A DNA stretch of 64,000 nt from Apiospora phragmitis (lineage: Eukaryota; Ascomycota; Sordariomycetes; Amphisphaeriales; Apiosporaceae): NCBI GenBank assembly GCA_038363925.1, contig JAQQWL010000008.1:1364001-1428000 (forward strand), in the 5' to 3' direction. How positions within the stretch are numbered: position 1 is the stretch's first letter; each line of letters opens with the position of its first letter. The position numbers were made by a program, and so were the translations under genes. The notes beneath the pieces are model-generated. The model was given only the letters and a program-made list of their open reading frames with translations, did not search any database and was not told the DNA's origin. This document shows, one piece after another, positions 22,838 to 33,104 of the stretch.

Positions 22838-24836
22838 TCAAGGGCCCATGTCAAGGGATTGAAGGAGGGTGTGGCGCATCCCAATATCACAACTGCCGGT
22901 AATAATGTTATTGGGATCCTGACTGCAGTTATGCAGGCTCGACTCGAGAACGTCATGCAATTTCATGGCCTCTCGCACTCGGTTGGTCGCGCGGTTGCGC
23001 GCGAGCTGTTGCCATTCCTCAGTGGGTTTCGCGTCATCATCGCCGCGATAGGCTCGGATGAGGCGGAGCGCGTTCGCTCCATCTTCCCCTGTTGTTGCAT
23101 CGCTGGTGCTGCACATCCGCTGAATGCCAGTGAGCTGATACTTCCAACCCCTAAGCCTGTGCAGTAGATTGCTTTGTGTGTTGTCGTTGTTGGCATTAGT
23201 GGCAGTGGTGTCCGAGGTTCTCCCTCTCCCCATTCGCTGGCGTTGGCGAAGCTGCCATATTTCACGGACCAGAGTCCAGAGACCGAACTCAACGTCCTCT
23301 GCGACTATCAAACCCGTCGTGAAAACAAACGGACCGCCTACTATATGGCTCAATTTGTGTAAGGCACGATGGCCGGGCTCTTCTTTTGTGTCTTTTGTAA
23401 AAGACGTCGATGCCGTACGCATTCCAGAGAGCGAACGTCTGGGGGAGCCGGGTATCGAGTTCCTCCGCGTGCAGCATTAACGGCTGGTCGTCCAGCAGAG
23501 ACAGCAAGGCGTCGGCCTTGAACAAGTACGCGATGAGCCTGCTGCGCTGTTCGATGGTCGACAGCACGAATGGAAGAAAAGTGCCTGGGTGGTAGATCTT
23601 CGTTTGAGCCTCGGCTACCGCCGAATCAAAGAACCCAACGAGTCTTAGATGGGCGATGAACAGGCTACATAGAAGCTGCGACCGAGGCAATTCATTGCGT
23701 ATCGTCCCGATAATTATGTTGAGCAACACGGCCTGGTACCATTCCATCGGCCACGGCTCAATGGTTGAACCGCGAGGACTCTCGGTCTGTCGAAGCAGGA
23801 TCAGTCAGTGCGACAATGGCTGGAAACAGAGAACACGATGATAACACCCACCAAACGTCGGAAAAACTGGTCCATCATAAGTTCATGGCAGGCGAGAGCT
23901 TCCGATCTGGATATCTCCACAGCGTCCTTCTTGAGCAGGATCCCTATTGTAATGACAGATGACGCAAGCTGCAGATTGTCCTTGAGCACATCGAGTGTTG
24001 CCGCATGGAGGAATGGCCAGGCTTCATGGAAAACCTCAATATAAGTCTTGGCATGTTCCTCGGCGAAGGTCTCGAATTGCCCACCGGATTGCCGTAAAAG
24101 GGATAGCGAGCTCGACCGGTTATCTAACAGTAGTTGCCGCATGGCCTCTTCTGGGCCCTGCGTCCAGAGAATCTCGCGCAGATGCTCGACATAGTCCTCG
24201 GAAACACCTTGCTCTTTTGGCTCCCCTCGAACAGACATCATACCAATCATCTGCACCGGGTCAAGCGAGAACCCGCCATCTGTAGTTGCGCGATTCTCCG
24301 TTTGGGGCGGGCGGGAAGGGGCGGCAGGGTCCTGTGGGATCTGGGTACCGCTCGCGGCGCCATGTTCAGAGCCTTTCTTGACCAAGGAGCAGGTGATGCC
24401 TCTCTTGACACACAAGGAGCAAGGTGCTCACCAATACATCGAGTCTATCGAGTGTGAATTGATTAATACATTTGAAATATGGGATTTGAGGGTCCAACGT
24501 ACCTTGTTACTGTGGCAGGCGTCGCAAGCCCGGGCAACACCCCTTCTCCATTGGCTACGGTCTCAATATGCCTATGAAGGTGACGTCTCAGTAGATCGCT
24601 TACTCAATCAGTCATGGAGGTTTAAGTGCTGATGTTTGATCTAAGCCATCTACTTACCTTCTTGTGAAAGACCTCTGGCATTGCGGACACACGTGGGATG
24701 GACTGCCATGTGTGGCTTGATGACGACTCAGGTGTTCTTTCCGTATGAAGCTTCTCCCACATTGACATATATGGCGCGATGGTTCAGGGTCCCGTCCGGC
24801 ATCGTCGTTTACTGTCGTCTTCGACTTCAATTGAAA
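22838..24836 (-). CDS. Dual C2H2 + Zn2Cys6 transcription factor (three single-base frame breaks)
   Basis: The N-terminal part has two C2H2 fingers: CQCGRSFIRKEHLSRHQATH, then CPQCQRSF, an intron, and DLLRRHLHRH. A Zn2Cys6 cluster follows: ARACDACHSNK, an intron ending in CGATAG, TRCIGEHPCSLCVKRGITC. All six cysteines are present with spacing C-x2-C-x6-C-x5-C-x2-C-x6-C. The remainder (EVFHEAWPFLHAATLDVLKD; WPMEWYQAVLLNIIIGTIRN; LWNAYGIDVFYKRH; HRALHKLSHIVGG) is the regulatory domain of C2H2-type fungal regulators. A 65-base intron lies at 23,787-23,851. Frame is lost at 24,540-24,543 (C/G run one short), 24,423-24,424 (one short) and 23,384-23,387 (one T/A too many). The start codon was not resolved; no in-frame ATG was found just upstream of the fingers. 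It probably regulates transcription in the nucleus; targets are unknown. Confidence 0.75.
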
Positions 24837-25685
24837 CCGACGTGTTATTCGTAACCTCGCTCGCTCGGTAAATGCCGAAAAAGAGGTAAAGTAGGCATGT
24901 GATTATCAATCAGTGAGATGTTGGCTACCTAAGTATCCAAGCCGGAATGCATGTGGTGAACGTGAAAGTGTCAGACTCGGCCAATCGGGCATGTGAGTGG
25001 GATAAGAATGAAGCTACCGGTGGGATGACCAGCTAACCTTAGCGTTCTATTCCTGAGACGGACAATTATGCGACCGTATCCAGTATAGCGCACCAGTCGG
25101 GCAGATTCTCTGTGTCTTCGCACTTCTCGCACATCTCGGGATTACGCGACTTCTCGCCGACATTTGGTGGTCTACTATGCTGTTTGCATGAAGCGGTTTT
25201 CCTCGGAGGCATAAGCGATGCACTAACCTAGGGGTGCTTTGAAATACGCAAGGTGTCATGGAGGTTTCGTCCATGCACTCGGCCTGTCTCGGAGCCGGGC
25301 ACTCGGCCGATATCCCACCAATATCCACCGGTATCCCATCGGTATCCCAAGTTACCGGCCGGTTGGCGAAGGATTCGGGTAGTCTGTGTATTATTACTGT
25401 ATTCACGGACCCGACAACATGACCGTCTCATCGGGACAACAACTGTCCATAGTCTGTCACATCATCGAAGGGATATACGAGAACACATCGAGATGGAAAC
25501 ATACTTAAACCCAGGCATCGACCCGATGGTCACAGTTGAAAATGTCGAATCCCAATCTCATCTCCATCACCACGATTACTACTACAGGATCATCAGCTTC
25601 TTTACATCTCAGCAATTTCAGCATATAATCACAGCTTCATAGCCATCCATACATACTTTGTTCACGAGAATCCTAGCCACCAAAG
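24837..25685. other. Intergenic, no supported gene
   Basis: Divergent promoter region between the transcription factor (minus) and the NmrA-like gene (plus). A short GGTATCC-type repeat run occurs near 25,310-25,350. No coding signal was recognised. Confidence 0.45.
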
Positions 25686-26576
25686 ATGTCTTACACGATC
25701 AAGAACGTCGCAGTTGCCGGCGCAGGTGGCAACCTGGGTAAAGTCGTGACGCCCACGCTCGTCTCGAGCGGCAAGTTCAACGTTCGCGTCCTCACCCGCC
25801 AGGGGTCGTCGACCGCCGGCCTCCCCGAAGGCGTCGAGGTGGTCGAGGTTGACTACTCCTCGCCGGCATCCCTGCAGGCCGCGCTGGCGGGCCAGGACGC
25901 CGTCGTCTCGCTCATCACGACCGCGGCCGCCATGACGCAGCTGGCGCTCATCGACGCCGCCATCGCCGCGGGCGTCCGGCGATTCGTGCCGTCCGAGTTC
26001 GGCTCCAACCTGGCGAACCCCAAGACGCGCGCCAGCCCCGTCTTCAAGGACAAGGTTGCGACCGAGGACTACCTGGTCGAGAAAGCCCAGACGACAAACC
26101 TGACCTACACCTTTTTTTATAATAACGCGTTCCTCGACTGGGCACTGCGGGCCAATTTCATTGTCGACTTCACCCAGCCCAATCCCCAGGTCCTCGACTG
26201 CGGCGACCAGCCCTTCAGCGCCACCACCATGCAGAGCGTCGCCGACGGCCTCGTCGGGGTCCTGCGCCACCCGGCGGAGACCGAGAACCGCGCCGTCTAC
26301 GTCCACGACCTCGTGACGAGCCAGAACCGGCTGCTGGCGCTGGCGCGCCAGGTGCGGCCCGACCGGACCTGGGCGCCCGAGTCGGTCGCGCTCGACGACC
26401 TCGTCGCGGTGGCCGAGCAGCGCATGGCGCGGGGCATCTTCGACTTCGAGACCATCGGGCCGTTCCTCAAGCGCGCCATCGCGGACCCGGAGTGCGGCGG
26501 CGTCTTCACGGGGCGGGTGGACAATGAGCTGCTGGGGGTTAAGGGAAGACGGACGATTTCGTCCTGGAGCTGCTAA
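25686..26576 (+). CDS. NmrA-like / isoflavone reductase-like NAD(P)-binding oxidoreductase
   Basis: Intronless 296-residue ORF, fully open. The N-terminus is a Rossmann fold with the dinucleotide motif AGAGGNLG at residues 11-18. RVLTRQGSS around 34-42 would contact the NADPH phosphate, and RFVPSEFGSN at 99-108 is the hallmark of the isoflavone-reductase/PCBER branch of atypical short-chain dehydrogenases. Lys121/Lys123 in PVFKDKVATEDYL is at the place of the family's catalytic lysine. Length fits the family (about 300). It probably reduces a small aromatic or secondary-metabolite-like substrate in the cytosol, or acts as a redox sensor like NmrA; sequence alone cannot separate these. The GC-rich third codon positions match the neighbouring genes. 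Confidence 0.88.
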   Translation: MSYTIKNVAVAGAGGNLGKVVTPTLVSSGKFNVRVLTRQGSSTAGLPEGVEVVEVDYSSPASLQAALAGQDAVVSLITTAAAMTQLALIDAAIAAGVRRFVPSEFGSNLANPKTRASPVFKDKVATEDYLVEKAQTTNLTYTFFYNNAFLDWALRANFIVDFTQPNPQVLDCGDQPFSATTMQSVADGLVGVLRHPAETENRAVYVHDLVTSQNRLLALARQVRPDRTWAPESVALDDLVAVAEQRMARGIFDFETIGPFLKRAIADPECGGVFTGRVDNELLGVKGRRTISSWSC

Positions 26577-26856
26577 AGGATCACTTGAAATGAAAGGTGT
26601 TTGGCATCGGGAATTGGTGGCTTGGAATTTAGCGGATGCGGGGGCAGTAAACAGGACCTACCACTTGATTCTTTTTTACGCAGCAATAGCCTTTCTTTAA
26701 TGAAGATTTTCTTTCAAATTCTTATACTTCAACGTCTTCTTATCCTTGACTAGTTAGCAGACATGCTTGGACGAGAACTTCAATATAAGTCTGAGGTGGA
26801 AGCATTATACGCTTGCACTGTACAGCCACAACCTAGGTTGCGTCCCTTGCAAAGGT

Positions 26857-26872
26857 GGGGGGGGGGGGGGGG
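26857..26872. repeat. G16 homopolymer
   Basis: Sixteen consecutive G on the plus strand in the gap after the NmrA-like gene. The true length is doubtful given the indel pattern elsewhere in the window. Confidence 0.7.
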
Positions 26873-27001
26873 CAGACCTAGAACTCGGCCAGAAAGCAAA
26901 GCGATAGTCAATCCTTATCTCTTCAACACCAAGTGTAAAAGAGAACCAATAATACCATGATCCCGTTTATATAACAGCTGGCTCGCATCAAGTAAGCCAT
27001 C

Positions 27002-27809
27002 ATGCCTCGAAAGGTTTGTTAATCAAGGATTAATAGTGAACGTTTTGGTAGCAATACGAGAACTGACAATGAGGTCATATAGGTCAGAGTGCCCGCTGAC
27101 CGCGAGGCCAACCGCCAGAGCCAGCAACAGGCGCGCCAGCGTCAGCGCGATGTGTCGCCAGCCTGGAGCGGAGAGTAGCAGAGCATGAGAGCCGAGGAGT
27201 CCAGGCCACGATTGAGGTCCAGCAGGCCGCTCGTGCCGTCGCCGCCACGAACGAGAAGCTCCTTGCCTTGTTGAGGATTCATGGCGTCCAGGATGCAGAG
27301 ATCGATGCTTTTATCCGGGAACCAGCACCGGGGGAGCAACATGTGGCATCTGCGAGCTCGTTGAGTGCTCGTGAGCTCGCTACGCAAAGGTCTGGCTCAT
27401 TACGGTCGGTAGGCTCCTCGGTGGTTGGGAGGCCGACTGGCCAACGACCACCGAAAACGCACCCTTGTCTATCTCCAAAACCAAAGAAAGTTCCCCGGCA
27501 AGCACTTCTCGAATATATTCTCAATTACCTCACGGAAATTCTGGCTGCAGTGTACCAACAGAAGAGACTAAAGGCTGTGAGGAGAAAGTCGCTGCCTACC
27601 CTTCCAGTCCGCGCACTCAGCCGGCAATAGGCGAGTCTCAAGAGCTGCCTGGGCAGGAGACGTCTTGCGACACCGCTGCTGGCATTATTTCGGAGTTACA
27701 TGGGCTTGACGATTTATCCAAGGCTCGTACTTTTCTTGGATGCACAACTCGCGGCCCGTGTTCCGTAAGAAACATGCGTCTATTTGAGCTGATGGACAGA
27801 ACCGAGTAA
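27002..27809 (+). CDS. bZIP-type protein with cysteine-bearing C-terminus (two single-base breaks)
   Basis: ATG at 27,002 starts a 4-codon exon (MPRK), with an intron at 27,014-27,082. The basic region REANRQSQQQARQRQRD keeps the bZIP N-x7-R spacing. A helical segment follows: SLERRVAEHESRG, ATIEVQQAARAVAATNEKLL, ALLRIHGVQDAEIDAFI. The tail contains ETSCDTAAGIISELHG, FLGCTTRGPCSVRN and LFELMD, a block I recognise from a fungal bZIP family. Two breaks need one base each: about 27,150 (into VASLERRV) and 27,462-27,464 (C4 to C3, into LSISKTKE). The predicted length is about 245 residues. It is a likely nuclear regulator, convergent with the arsenite exporter gene only about 90 bases away. Confidence 0.7.
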
Positions 27810-27900
27810 TACTGGCTGAGATTCATCTATACTAAATATAATATTTAGCCATCCGATAATCTCCAGCCGCTTCTTACGATGCTGTCTTTTCTAGATACGC

Positions 27901-29295
27901 TTATTTCCACTTGTATCGTTCTCCTACCATTCTCACGACATAAACGAGGCCCAGCAGGACCGGCACCTCGATGAGCGGGCCGACGGTAGCGGCCAGCGCC
28001 TGGTCGCTGTCGGGGCCAAACGTCGCCACGGCGACGGCGATGGCGAGCTCGAAGTTGTTGCTCGCGGCCGTGAAGCTCTGCGTAGCGGCGAGGGCGTAGC
28101 CGAACCCGAGCCGATGGCACACCCACAGGGTGAAGGCGAAGATGACGACAAAATACACGACGAGCGGCGCCGCGACCCGGACGACGGACACGACCTGGTG
28201 CACAACCCGGTGGCCCTGCGACGCGAACAAAACCAAAATGGTGTACAGCAGCCCGACCAGAGACCAGGGCGCCGCCCAGCGCAGGAACACGCGCTCGTAC
28301 CAGGCCGGGCCGCACGCCCGGCGCAGGACGAGGCGGCTGAGCACCGCGGCGGCCAGCGGGATGCCCAGGAAGGCGGCGACGCTCGTCGCGACGACGGAGT
28401 ATGAGACATCGGTTAGGCCGTCGGCGTCGTGGCTGATGACGCGGATGAAGAGCACGGCCAGGGGCGCGAACAGGACCATCTGCAGGATCGAGTTGACGGC
28501 CACGAGGATCGCGCAGTACTCGTTGTCGCCACCGGCGAGGCCGGTCCATATCAGGACCTGTTTGCATTGATTCTTCGTGTCAAGGGTAGTCCGCAAAAAA
28601 ATGGAAGCCAATACTTTTACATACCATGGCAATGCACCGTCCGAGTCCTACGAGGATCAAATCTGCGCGAAGCTCGCTCTTGTCGGGAAGGAACGCCCAG
28701 GCCAATCCCAGCTATCATCACATATATCAGCACCGTCTCCCCAAGGCAGCAAACAAGAGACTATGGTTCTATATAGCTTACCATCAGAAAAGGTGCGACG
28801 ATCCAGTTCATGAAGACGCTGAAGGCAATCTGTTTCCAGATGCCTCTGTGCGACATAATATCGTGCAGGGACTCGTACCGGACTTTGCATAAAATAGGGT
28901 ACATCATGACAAGCAGACCAACAGCTAGAAAAGCCCATGATTTATTAGTAGTGTGAGCTGGAGTCTCCGCAAACATGATCGGCGGTCCTTTCTTGTTGTG
29001 TACAGGCATTGTACATACCTATAGGAACAGAGACGCCGACAAATTTGCCCCTTTGCAGCGCCGGACCGGTCTGGGGAACAAAGTTGCCCAGGAGAACACC
29101 CACCACCATGGCAAGGAAGATCCAGAGGGCCAGGAAGCGGTCGAGTATGCCGAGGGCTTTGAAGGCAGATACCTTTCGGGCATCGTGGTGCTCTGGAATT
29201 GCTGTCGAGTCGGTTTGGTTTTCCACGGCTCCGGGCGAAGCATGATGCTTCTCATTGCGGGTGATGTCAGGATGATGCGACTCTAGAGGTGCCAT
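27901..29295 (-). CDS. ACR3: ACR3-family arsenite efflux transporter
   Basis: Four exons, 29,295-29,019, 28,924-28,782, 28,711-28,625 and 28,557-27,901, join without any frame problem into 387 residues, the usual ACR3 size. ACR3 proteins (BART superfamily, 10 helices) expel As(III), and often Sb(III), through the plasma membrane using the proton gradient. The conserved helix-4 cysteine is at about residue 166 (LVGLGRCIAM), and the essential glutamate is at about 339 in SFTAASNNFELAIAVA; both are known functional residues of the family. The C-terminal GPLIEVPVLLGLVYV is also diagnostic. The first 50 residues are hydrophilic and probably cytosolic. It is convergent with a bZIP gene, which recalls the yeast arrangement of ACR3 close to its bZIP activator. 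Confidence 0.93.
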
Positions 29296-30369
29296 AGTTG
29301 CTCCTTGTCTGAAGATGTTGTCCTTGAACTCATATTTTCTCTTGATTAATAAATTGCAGTTCTTGGTCCTATATAACTAGCGAGTAGACCAGATGCGGGC
29401 GCCGAAATAGTTGGACGTGGCTCGTCTGGCGTCCATGTAAGTCGGTAGGTCTACTATGACGGACCAATCAGAATTGGGGCATGACAGCTCCCTCGCCCTT
29501 AAAATTTTCTAGCAGGTCAGCACCGCATCAGAGCGTAACCTACAAACCACATCATACATGTATGTAGGAATTTTTTGTGATTGAGGTTTTGTAGTTCATC
29601 ACTACATTCTTACTCCGATCTCTCAATGTATGTTCTTTTTTTTCTTCTGAAGTGGCTCACAAATCCAGCGGGTTGCATTTATGTATTTGATAATTCTGGC
29701 ATGGGTTTGATTGACATGTGCCAATCTTTGGATGGATAATCGAAAACATAGGGTGCCTTCCTTACACGGTCTGCCTAACATCGCACTTGACTGAGAGGCG
29801 TGCTGGATCTCTGATTTTTTTTTTCTTGTCCTTCCATATCTGTTGTGAGAGTATGCAGCTTGCTATGTACGATCAATGTGAGCTTCATGTTGCCGCCGGG
29901 CTGTTGCTCGCCTAGAGGCAGGCAGGCCTTGATTGTTACTCGGTCCATAGCGCATTATTATTGTAGGTGCTCGCACCCATTTTTAGCTGCAGCTCTGCCG
30001 CGCCCCGACGCGCTTCCACAGTCCACTAAACTTGAGCCGGCTTAGGTAACCATTCCTGTGCCTGGATCCCCAGTACTAAAAACGTCACAGCACTTGCCAG
30101 GCTTGGCTTGCCAGGTTCAGCAAGCTCAGTTGTTTGCTTGCCTCCTCACAGCCTCATCACATTCCACTCTCGAAACACGATACCGAATTTTTACAACAAT
30201 GACCGCCAATTGTTCTTGATCTTCGTTCTTTCCGAGTCAAACTCACCATGCTGTAGCAGTTGAAATCTTCTACATACCTACACGATCGAACATTTATTCC
30301 GACTGCCTGCCTGCCTTCGATTTGTGATCCTCGCACCGAAGCAACAAAGACATTGTTACAGTCCTCGCC
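29296..30369. other. Intergenic, no supported gene
   Basis: Divergent promoter region between ACR3 (minus) and the RNPS1-like gene (plus). Pyrimidine tracts occur near 29,810-29,830. No coding signal was recognised. Confidence 0.5.
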
Positions 30370-31539
30370 ATGGATTCTAGGTCGCCATCGCGCGAGCGAT
30401 ACGGCCGCTCTCCCACGCCACCCTCGAGATACTCGCGTTCGCCCTCGCCTGTGCGCCGTCGCCGGTCGCCGACCAGATCCGCCTCGCCCGCGCCGCGTCG
30501 CAATGGAAGGTACCGCGATGAGCGCAGCGAAACCAGAAGCCGCAGCCGCAGCCCTATCAGAAGTCGCTCTCGCAGCATCAGTCGCGGAAGAAGCGAAAGC
30601 CCTCTGCGAGGAAGCACCAAGGTCAGTGTCTTCTGCTTTTACTTCCTTTTGTTTATTCTTTTCTGCCGAGGTCCTCGTTCATCGTTACCACCGTTTTGTT
30701 CAATACCAGAAGACACACCCCCTAACTCCCTTTGCGCGCGCGGGGGGCATTTACTAACTTGGAACGATACCATACAGATTGTGGTCGAAAAGCTCACCAA
30801 GAACATCAACGAGGACCATCTTCGCGAAGTCTTTGGCCAATATGGCCCCATCAAAGATCTCGACCTTCCCATGAACCGCCAATGTAAGCCACCTATCGCG
30901 TGACCAGGTTTTCTCCGGTGGATAGCACAATTACTAACCGTCGCGGAATCTGCAGTCAACACAAATCGCGGCACTGCCTACATTCTCTACATCCACGAAG
31001 CTGATGCCGAAGCGGCTATTGCGCACATGCCACGAGGCCCAGGTCGACGGTGCTACGATCAACGTCTCGATAGTTCTGCCCCGGCGCAAGTTCTCGCCCT
31101 CGCCGCCTACGGCTAGTCGTGGAGCAAACATCGACCCCAGGAATCCCGCGCCCGGACGAGGAGGCCCTGGCGGTGGACGAGGCGGTCGGGGATTTGGTGG
31201 AGGATTCGGCGGAGGTCCTGGAGGACGAGGAAGGCGCGGATCGCCTGGCGCAAGATTCGGCGGCGGTGGTGGTGGCAGGCGTGGAGGAAGAGATCGCGAC
31301 CTGGATAACGTCGATGCCTACCGCCCACGCGACCGTTCCGGCTCCTTTTCGCCTCCGCCCGCCGGGGTCGCTCGCCTTCCTACGGTTCGCGGTCCCCTTC
31401 GCCCCCGCCTAAAAGACGCGGTGGTGGCCGGGGTGGCGGCGGAGGTCGGCGCGATAGTTTCGACGTTGACAGGAAGCGCAGCCCCAGTTATGACAGCTAC
31501 CGAAGCCGTTCGCGAAGCCGAGGTCGTGGCTACCGCTAA
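30370..31539 (+). CDS. RNPS1-like SR-related RNA-binding protein (two single-base frame breaks)
   Basis: Exons 30,370-30,621, 30,778-30,883 and 30,956-31,539. The N-terminal 84 residues are an RS domain (SRSPSRERYGRSP, SRSRSPIRSRSRS). The single RRM runs from IVVEKLTKNINEDHLREVFG through YGPIKDLDLP to RGTAYILYIHEADAEAAIAH and DGATINVSIVLPRRKFSP, closely matching RNPS1, a splicing activator and exon-junction-complex peripheral factor. A Gly/Arg-rich region and a second RS tail (RSPSYGSRSPSPPPKRRGG to SRSRSRGRGYR) end at TAA 31,537-31,539. Reading through requires removing one C at 31,030-31,031 and adding one C at 31,358-31,360. Because both sides of each break match what the family should contain, and such genes are generally needed, error is more likely than loss. 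Confidence 0.85.
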
Positions 31540-32199
31540 AGTCCCCTCAGGAAATTGTGAACGGTTGAGAAGAGGAACCCATACGTGCGCTTGCTTGGGT
31601 TTTATTTAAGAGGCGTTTTTGGAAGGGAGAAAAAATCGATACCTGGGCTCCTCGGGAGAAGTGTGGTCACACAGGGTGAGCATTCTCACTGCCGTAGTCA
31701 GAATTGACGTTGATTTCACAATTAGCTCCTTTCCCAACATTCGGTGACGATTCTTGTCGTCTCTATGTGCAACCTATTTCTAATGGCCAACTTTTCCCAT
31801 CCACACCAAGGACTGCCCGTGTTTGGCGCATCGAATATGAGCATTGCACACTTCCGTATCCTTGGGCGCCAAGTGCGACATTACCACAGACACGTTTGTC
31901 TACAATGCAAGCCACCAAACTTCCTCCGCTGAAACACGTCCAATTCATAACCGTTTATCAAGGGTATCTTGAGTTCTGGTAAGAGATGGGCATACCGAAA
32001 TATCGAGGGGTCCAGAGTATCGTCCCGGCTCATTGGCCTGTGTGGACTTGGAAATCTGCTTTTGGATCACCTAATCTCGATGGTATCCCAGGCCCATCAG
32101 GGGCATCACATCGGGTGACTCCTGGTACCCTACTCATCCGGCGGAATCTCCCTCATCATCGCCGCTGCTACTATTACTGTGGTGGTGGGCGATGTCCTT

Positions 32200-33104
32200 T
32201 CATTCCCTCGTGCTGCTGCTCCGCCGTCGCTGTCGCTGCCGCAGTGGGTAGAAGTCGATCTGGAACTCGTCCAGCCCGAGATGGTCGCGCCAGTGTTCAA
32301 GATTCCGGCTGTCGAAGCGGTCCGGGTGGTAGCGGTTCCGGCGGTAATGGCGGTACAAGGATCCATACACGGCGCGGAACCGGTCCGCGAGCGACTCGCG
32401 CTGTCCCCGTCCCCAACGCAACCCCCTTCGGACGAAGGCGTCGCCCGCGCCACGTTGTGGCCCGGGAGACCGGGGGTCCACATGGTCCGGACGGTGCGGG
32501 CCGCGGCCGTCCGCAGCGTCTCTTCGTACTCCAGGAGCGAGGCCAGCTCTTCAATCAGGACGGTTTCGAGCGCGGTCGCCTCGAGGCGTGATGATGATGA
32601 TGATGCTGTTGTTGGTGATGGCGATGGTGAGGGCTCGTCGTCGAGTACGAGGAGGAGGGCCAGGAGGGCGCGGTTCACGTAGGACACGGTCAGCTCTTGG
32701 GTCATGCGGCAGAGCATGTACTCGTGCACGGCGCGGCGCTGCTTGAGGTCGATGTTCAGGTGGGCGCCGAAGTAGTAGTCGAGGGGGCGAAGGGGGAGGG
32801 TGGTGCTGCCGTCAGACGGATGAGATGGTGTTGGTGGGGTAGGGGTGCGAGGAGGAGTCGGAGGTAACGGAAAAGAAGAAGCAGCGTGAGAAGGAGAACC
32901 AAGAACAGGGGTTCCAGTGATAGGATGACCAGCTTGAGGAGTGGTTAGGGCTAGCAGTAGCCGGTTCTGCCGCTGCTGCTCGATCGAGAGATGTGAGGCT
33001 TGTTGAAGGCTGGCGGTGTCGCTGGACATGCTGTCTGGCGTGGTTGGCTGTGTCGGAGGCGGTGTTGGCGGCGGTGTCGGCGGCAGCTCGAAGCTGGGCG
33101 GCAT
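32200..33104 (-). CDS. Hypothetical protein, Pro/Ser/Thr-rich N-terminus (one frame break)
   Basis: ATG at 33,104. The first 100 residues are low complexity (PPTPPPTPPPTQ, PLPPTPPRTPTPPTPSHP). A more ordered part follows: LRPLDYYFGAHLNIDLKQRR, MLCRMTQELTVSYVNRALLAL, LETVLIEELASLLEYEE. Near 32,437-32,438 one C appears lost (on the coding strand GCCTTC for GCCCTTC). With it restored the frame continues as FVRRGLRWGRGQRESLADRF, VYGSLYRHYRRNRYHPDRFD, WRDHLGLDEFQIDFYPL and stops at 32,200. Without the correction a low-complexity frame runs to 32,130. I do not recognise a family. The basic, aromatic C-terminal part looks conserved; about 300 residues in all. Confidence 0.55.
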
